Source: Cymbidium sinense (taxonomy: Eukaryota > Streptophyta > Magnoliopsida > Asparagales > Orchidaceae). Taken from it: DNA of 64,000 bases. Below, piece after piece: positions 59,009 through 64,000 of the stretch. The stretch covers positions 62,214,268-62,278,267 of the forward strand of contig CM038218.1 of assembly GCA_021442155.1 (NCBI GenBank), in the 5' to 3' direction. The notes beneath the pieces are model-generated. The model saw only the letters and a program-made list of their open reading frames with translations, had not been told where the DNA came from and did not search any database. Numbering within the stretch: position 1 is the stretch's first letter; each line of letters begins with the position of its first letter. A program made the position numbers and the translations under genes.

Positions 59009-60222
59009 TTCAGTATTTATAACTATTCAAACTTCCAAATTATTAAAAATAAAAGAAGACTGATGCAAGAAAGAGAAATATTTATTCATTAATTATGGTT
59101 TATTCATTCATTTCATATATTTACCCACCCTAATGGGAATGTTTAGAATACAAGGCTATCTCAAACTAAATAACTTCAACTAAACCCATTTTTAACCAAC
59201 TAATTACAAGCTGCTACTATGGATTCACTATAAATATCATTCTGCGCTTATTCTTATAAGCATTTCCACCCAAAAAAATAATAATAATAATAAAACAAAA
59301 AACCTCAGAAGAGGAAAAGAGACCACTAGGAACTAACTGTTTGCATCCAAAAGGAAAATTTTATTCTGATCAAGATGACATTGGTTGCCTAAGAGAAACC
59401 ATTCAATATGCCTGGCCATCAATCAACAAGACTATCCTTACAGCCCTCATGTTGTCATTTTGTTGTACGTCAACAGCAATGTAGTCTAAACAGTAAACTC
59501 AATTAGAAAATCACAAAAACTGCACTGTTAACCATATAGATCGACTATGCTTATTTGGACAGAGTTTACCAGGTGATCAAAAATGCCTGTGGCCTAGTTT
59601 CACAACCTTCATTGCACTATAGGAACGGGCACTGGCCTGCCTACCATCTAACCAAGGGGTACAGTGAACATCACAGTTTGAGATAGATATAAAAAAAAAA
59701 TCATAGATTGACTAATTGGCATATAATCTTAACTTAGGCAATTACATGAAAAATGTGTTATGTCTCTAAAACAAAGTAGAAAATAGAAAAATCACATACC
59801 TCAAAATAATGAAGGTCAAAGTAAATGCAGTCTGATCAAATTCATAAATTCATGTATCGAAATCAAAAGATTTAAAAAAGTTATTTTTCCATAAAAAAAA
59901 AGTCTGCAAAAGAAAAAAAATGATAAGACATTTCAAATGTAATATAAATATAAATGCGCGTACACAAACATACAATTTCACCCATATATGTTCATGGAAT
60001 TCTACTGAAGTAGCAAATGGGGGTGCTCATGTGCTTATTACAATTCTTGATTATAAATTGAACATGGATGGCCTATTGAATGTTATTTTGTGGAGCTTGA
60101 TAATGTCCATCAATCAGGGAAGTACTGACGACTCAACTCACAATTTCATTGTTCGAGCTTGGCAATGAGCTCGTTGGGACCCAACCACCCACCACCCCTC
60201 AATTTTTTATATTTTCTCTTAT
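59009..60222. other. Intergenic DNA
   Basis: From 59280 to 59660 the sequence is less AT-rich and resembles transcribed DNA on the minus strand. A donor-like GAG/GTATGTG at about 59797 on the minus strand follows a 15-residue open stretch. Too little for a gene call. The 82-codon frame at 59920-60168 is not supported. Confidence 0.35.
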
Positions 60223-60271
60223 TTTTATAGCACCTAGGCACTGCAAAATGCAGCGCCACATTGCTATAAAA
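60223..60271. other. Strong nested hairpin
   Basis: The outer arms TTTTATAGCA (60223-60232) and TGCTATAAAA (60262-60271) are a perfect 10-bp inverted repeat. The inner arms GGCACTGCA (60237-60245) and TGCAGCGCC (60249-60257) pair at 8 of 9 positions around an AAA loop. The following 90 bp holds a second small pair, GATGT/ACATC (about 60318). Confidence 0.7.
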
Positions 60272-61480
60272 TGAAGATTTCTGCTTTCGAGGCATAGAAC
60301 AATTCCTTGGCGCTAGGATGTCAACATCTCGGCACCAAAATCTATAGCATTTTTTCAAACAGACAGAGTAGTTAGTAGCGCTTCACTAGAACCCGTGCAA
60401 AAGAGTGCTGACCTTCACACATTTTACAAGTCAAGCAGAGCAAACATGACAAATTCGATGGACTACAGCAGTGATGTTGTGCAAATCAACGCCAAAAATG
60501 CTCTGATCATCGTCGAAACTGATTGAAACAACTTCCAACCGACAAACGAACTTCACCAATAATTTCAAAGCATCGAAATTTATCAAAATATATGTTTCGT
60601 GTTATTTGACGATCGATCGATGGAGAAGAAGAATTGTCGACGTGCCTATATACATATCAGAGTCCGGAGGCTGCGACGACGTCCAAATTATCTCCATTCG
60701 CAAAATTAATTGTGTAATTGTCGCCAAAATATCGAAAGTTATCAAATAAGATTGTCCGCAATCGACTCGAACAAGTCTACGTGAGCGTCGAGCAATCGAA
60801 AACGATAATGTGCATTTCAAGTCGAAATTAGCCTAATTCAATGCTGAAATCGGCCAAATGATCTTCAATCGAAAAACTGAAAGCATGTTGCATCCTAAAT
60901 GTCAAAATTACCAAGAATTGATACCCATATTGTATGGAGTCGGCGCTGTTGACCTACAACTATGTGTCATTTAAAATTAAATAAATGACATAGAGGTTAA
61001 ATGCCATAATCACGGTCGAAATTAATTAAATTCGATTTGATTTGAAAATTCGGCTTCATAATGCGTCGAAAGAATCAAAAATAATTAAATAGAAAATATC
61101 AAATCAATTAATGATCGATCCAAAAAATTAAAATTAATTTTTAATGAAATTATCGCATATCAAAGTCGAAAAGCCGGCGATGTCTAAACGACCTGTTTCG
61201 AAATTGATCGCTGTGCGGCGTCGAGACTTATCAAGCGGCGCCTTAGGGACCGATTAAGTGTGCGATGCCTTCAAATTTAGACCTAATTTCATCCGACCAG
61301 TCGGCGTTGTCCGACCTCCATCCGAAATTGATGGTGCGAACAATTAAATTGACACTTATATTGCGGTCTGCATAATATCATATAAAATAATATTAAATTA
61401 TAATTAAAGGGATTAATATCTGTCTAAATCCCTCTAATCACAATCCATCGTTCGGCTCATCGATTAAAGGAAAGCAGCGT
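60272..61480. other. CG-containing noncoding region, possible LTR U3
   Basis: Rich in TCGAAA, CGAAATTGATCG and GTCGAAATTA motifs, unlike the AT-rich DNA to the left, and without a usable reading frame. Together with the CT-rich stretch to the right it could be the promoter part of an LTR. No start or end could be defined. Confidence 0.35.
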
Positions 61481-61900
61481 TGACCTCATTCGACATTTCC
61501 CTCTAGTTTTTCCTGCTCTCGTGATCCCTCTCCCTCTTGTCGGTTAGTCTGGGCTCGCGACTTCACTCTCGCGCGATCCTCCCTCTCAGCTTGCATTTCT
61601 CCCTTCTGGGCTCCGTTCACCTCTGGGTCTCGATCGAAGCTCAGACGTGGCTCCTCCTTGCAGAGAACTCTCGTTCTCAGGCTCTCGGCTCTTCTCCCTC
61701 TCACGATTCTTCCTTCCTCTTCCCCGCACGGTGAAAGAAGCGGAATCACCTGACCGGTCCCTGCATTCAGCGAAACTCCTCCTTCTCCTCTCTTTTAGTG
61801 AATCGACACCTCAGTGTTTCTCTCCAATAATTTTTTCTTTGTGCATTTGGGTAGAAATTGGGGCTTGGCAAAGTGAGCTTTATTTTGCTTAAATTCATGC
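61481..61900 (+). promoter_or_regulatory. CT-rich leader-like stretch
   Basis: From 61490 to 61800 the plus strand is a CT-rich, moderately GC-rich run (CTCTCGTGATCCCTCTCCC and the like). It resembles a 5' untranslated leader of a gene or the R/U5 region of an LTR. The open frames over it on both strands have no motif. Nothing coding follows within the window. Confidence 0.35.
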
Positions 61901-61904
61901 TAGC

Positions 61905-62525
61905 TTGCTGGAAATGGGTTTTGGATGTTGTATGGCCAAAACCTTATGTTTTATTTGTCATGAAATTGCAAGCATGTGTGAAATTTCTATTTGGATTTAG
62001 TTGCCTAGATCTGCTAACTTGTTTGAAAATGGGTTTTGGATATTGTATGTATATTTTGTTATCTATGAAATTACAAGCATGTGTTGGCTGAAATTTCTAT
62101 TTGGAAGATTTTGTTGCCTAGATCTCACTTCTGCTTGCTAAAATGGGTTTGATATTGTATGGCCAAAACCCATGTTTATATTTTGTCATCTATGAAATTG
62201 CAAGCATGTGTTGGCTGAAATTTCTATTTGGAGGATTTTATTGCCTAGATCTTTGGATATTTATTGTATGGCCAAAACCCTATGTTTATATTTTGTTATC
62301 TGAAATTGCAAGCATGTGTTGGCTGAAATTTCTATTTGGAGGATTTTGTTGCCTAGATCTCACTTGTATTTGAAAATGGGTTTGAGATATGGCCAAAACC
62401 CTATGTTTACATTTTGTTATCTATGAAATTGCAAGCATGTGTTAGCTGAAATTTCTATTTGGGATTTTGTTGCCTAGATCTCACTTGCTAGCTTCTTTGG
62501 AAATGGGTTTGGGATATTGGGAAAT
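61905..62525 (+). repeat. ~120-bp tandem repeat, about 5 units
   Basis: The marker AAATGGGTTTTGGATATTGT (with variants) recurs at about 61912, 62027, 62140, 62248, 62373 and 62500, spacing 108-127 bp. Each unit has GGCCAAAACCCTATGTTTAT, GAAATTGCAAGCATGTGTTG and GTTGCCTAGATCTCACTTG. Small frames at 61858-62373 are repeat translations. Confidence 0.85.
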
Positions 62526-62933
62526 CTGAAATGGCCATCTAAATGTAATACATGCTGAAAATTGCTTTTATTTATTTGGCGAAAATCGATAAGAAAGGAT
62601 GTATGGCTTAAATATCATAATATTCTTTGTTCTATGAATTTCATGCTTCTATTTTGTTTCAATTGGTTTCCTATGAAGGGAATTATATATATCATGCCTC
62701 TTTCATATGAGCTTGAAATTTGTGATATAAGTACCTATGTTCTCCAACATGGTAGGAAAAATATCTTATCAAAATTTGACGGTGTCTCCCGACATACACT
62801 ATGCATGCCTTTCTTGGCGTGGTGAGATCTCATACATGTGGGGGGAAGCAGATGTAAATTGATTATTATGCTCTAATCAAATATACATGCGGCTTTCTTT
62901 TGGTTTATATGCAAATAGCTTTAAAATTTGCCA
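62526..62933. other. Spacer between the two tandem arrays
   Basis: Unique-looking except for GCATGCCTTTCTTGGCGTGG at 62804-62823, one of three copies of a motif that brackets the next array. Confidence 0.5.
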
Positions 62934-63787
62934 TTCACATTGTTCCAATGCGACGGAAACTTGTGATAAGTACCGTTCCGTTGTTCCAATGCGGGGAAAT
63001 ATGTTCTTGCTATAAAGTTCACATTGTTCCAATGCGGCGGAAACTTGTGATAAGTACTGTTTGTTGTTCCAAGTGGGGAAATATCTTTTATAAGTGCGTT
63101 CACATTGTTTCAATCGGAAACTTTGATAAGTACATTCCGTTGTTCCAGCGTGGGGAAAATATATTTCTATAAGTACGTTCACATTGTTCCAATGCGGTGG
63201 AAACTTGTGATAAATTCACGTGTTCCAACGTGGCGGAAAATATGTTTCTTTATAAGTACGTTCACATTGTTCCAATGCGGAAACTTATGATAAGTACACA
63301 TTCACGTTGTTCCAACGTGGGAAAATATGCTCTATAGTAGTTCACATTGTTCGGTCGTGGAAAACTTTGTGATAAGTACTGTTCGCGTTGTTCCAGCGTG
63401 GCGGAAATATGCTTTTATATACCGTTCATTGTTCCAATGCGGTGAAACTTGATAAGTAATTTCCGTTGTTCCAATGGCGGGAAATATGCTTGCTATAAGT
63501 ACGTTCACATTATTCCAATGCGGCGGAAACTTGTGATAAGTAACATTCGCGTTGTTCCAGCGTGGCGGAAAATATACATGCTAGTACCGTTCACATTGTT
63601 CCAATGCGGACTTGTAATAAACTACGTTGTTGTTCCAACGTGTGAGAAAATATGTTCTTATAAGTGCGTTCACATTGTTCCAATGCGGCGGAAACTTTAT
63701 GATAAGTACTGTTCACGTTGTTCCAGCGTGGAAATCTGATTCTTGTAAGTACTTTCCGTTGTTCCAGCGTGGCAAGGAAATATCTTG
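62934..63787 (+). repeat. Dimeric ~82-bp tandem repeat (alternating A and B half-units)
   Basis: The A half-unit reads TTCACATTGTTCCAATGCGG then CGGAAACTTGTGATAAGTAC. The B half-unit reads GTTCGCGTTGTTCCAGCGTG then GCGGAAAATATGCTT and TATAAGTAC. A units start near 62934, 63027, 63099, 63177, 63261, 63340, 63424, 63504, 63590 and 63667, each followed by a B unit about 40 bp later. A final unpaired B unit is near 63755. A and B are themselves related (shared GTTCCA-N4-5-GG-CGGAAA core). Frames are open on both strands through repetition only. Confidence 0.85.
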
Positions 63788-64000
63788 TGCAACCCATACG
63801 CCTTTCTTGGCGTGGTGGGCAAATAAACCTTAGAGGTGTCTCACCCTACCATGCCTTTCTTGGCGTGGTGGGAACTAGTCTCGGCGACCCTATCAGGGAT
63901 GGCCGGAGGCTAGAAATTTTCTTTAAAAAAAAAGGGGAGTTAGAAAAGAAATGATGAAATGTTTAGGTTAACATATTGGCTTAAAATGCTTCTTTAGGTC
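63788..64000. repeat. GCCTTTCTTGGCGTGGTGGG copies and window end
   Basis: Two copies (about 63801 and 63852) of the motif also seen at 62806 flank the right side of the dimeric array; the second is preceded by GGTGTCTCACCC, as the left copy is by GGTGTCTCCCG. The rest, including A9 at 63926, is unremarkable. Confidence 0.6.

Noticed and set aside
59780..59850. Minus-strand exon ending at a GTATGTG donor (about 59797)
   Set aside because: Only about 15 codons are open, no matching acceptor or neighbouring exon was found, and such donors occur by chance.
62934..63787. CRISPR array
   Set aside because: This is plant nuclear DNA, the units are contiguous and diverging, and there are no unique spacers between identical repeats.
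62934..63787. Array of E2F sites
   Set aside because: Only one unit (about 63475) has an exact GGCGGGAAA; the others read GGCGGAAA or GGGGAAA, so the match is a chance variant of the unit core.
62934..63787. Centromeric satellite
   Set aside because: The array is under 1 kb, unit length is below the usual 150-180 bp, and it is set in other repeats; nothing indicates a centromere.
62877..63833. Coding interpretation of the dimeric array
   Set aside because: Frames are open on both strands and change with each indel between units; no start or stop signal is conserved.

Overview
This window is nuclear DNA of a flowering plant. The evidence is one intact R2R3-MYB gene with plant-type introns, Tat-lineage Ty3/gypsy retrotransposons, an RTE-clade LINE, tRNA-derived SINEs, MITEs and long (TA)n runs in an AT-rich background. 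The species cannot be told from the sequence, and monocot versus eudicot is not settled. I support one functional protein-coding gene in 64 kb; nearly everything else is mobile-element derived.

Layout. 1-5.1 kb: decayed 3' part of a Tat-lineage Ty3/gypsy element (an extra RNase H directly before an integrase with a DD35E-type triad), followed by a long tandem-repeat-rich noncoding tail. 5.1-31.2 kb: six pieces of one large noncoding repeat family ('family A'), in the order + + - + - +. They form a roughly 14 kb imperfect head-to-head arrangement centred near 14.25 kb and a smaller one centred near 22.1 kb. Family A contains dense TTGACC arrays and a TATA-bearing segment that looks like an LTR. 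31.2-35.7 kb: old intergenic DNA with a Tourist-like MITE (TTA target duplications) and a possible minus-strand first exon.

35.7-42.6 kb: a gag-protease LTR element (element 1) with a 5' LTR, broken gag and protease, and three successive tandem-repeat arrays, then a pile-up of LTR pieces in + - + order. 43.4-44.6 kb: a 238-residue subgroup-4 R2R3-MYB, a family of EAR-type repressors of phenylpropanoid and lignin genes. 45.9-50.8 kb: element 2, a relative of element 1 with LTRs and the same three arrays in the same order, but no gag or protease.

50.8-60.2 kb: AT-rich intergenic DNA with a second and third copy of a MITE family, a SINE with perfect 14-bp target duplications, an RTE LINE fragment on the minus strand and a second SINE-like remnant. 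60.2-64 kb: a strong hairpin, a CT-rich leader-like stretch, a roughly 120-bp tandem repeat, and a two-part (dimeric) tandem repeat of about 82 bp that I do not recognise.

The MYB gene sits between two related LTR elements, with an LTR end about 750 bp upstream of its start codon. The least explained structures are the dimeric array at 62.9-63.8 kb, the conserved three-array layout of elements 1 and 2, and the inverted family A arrangement.
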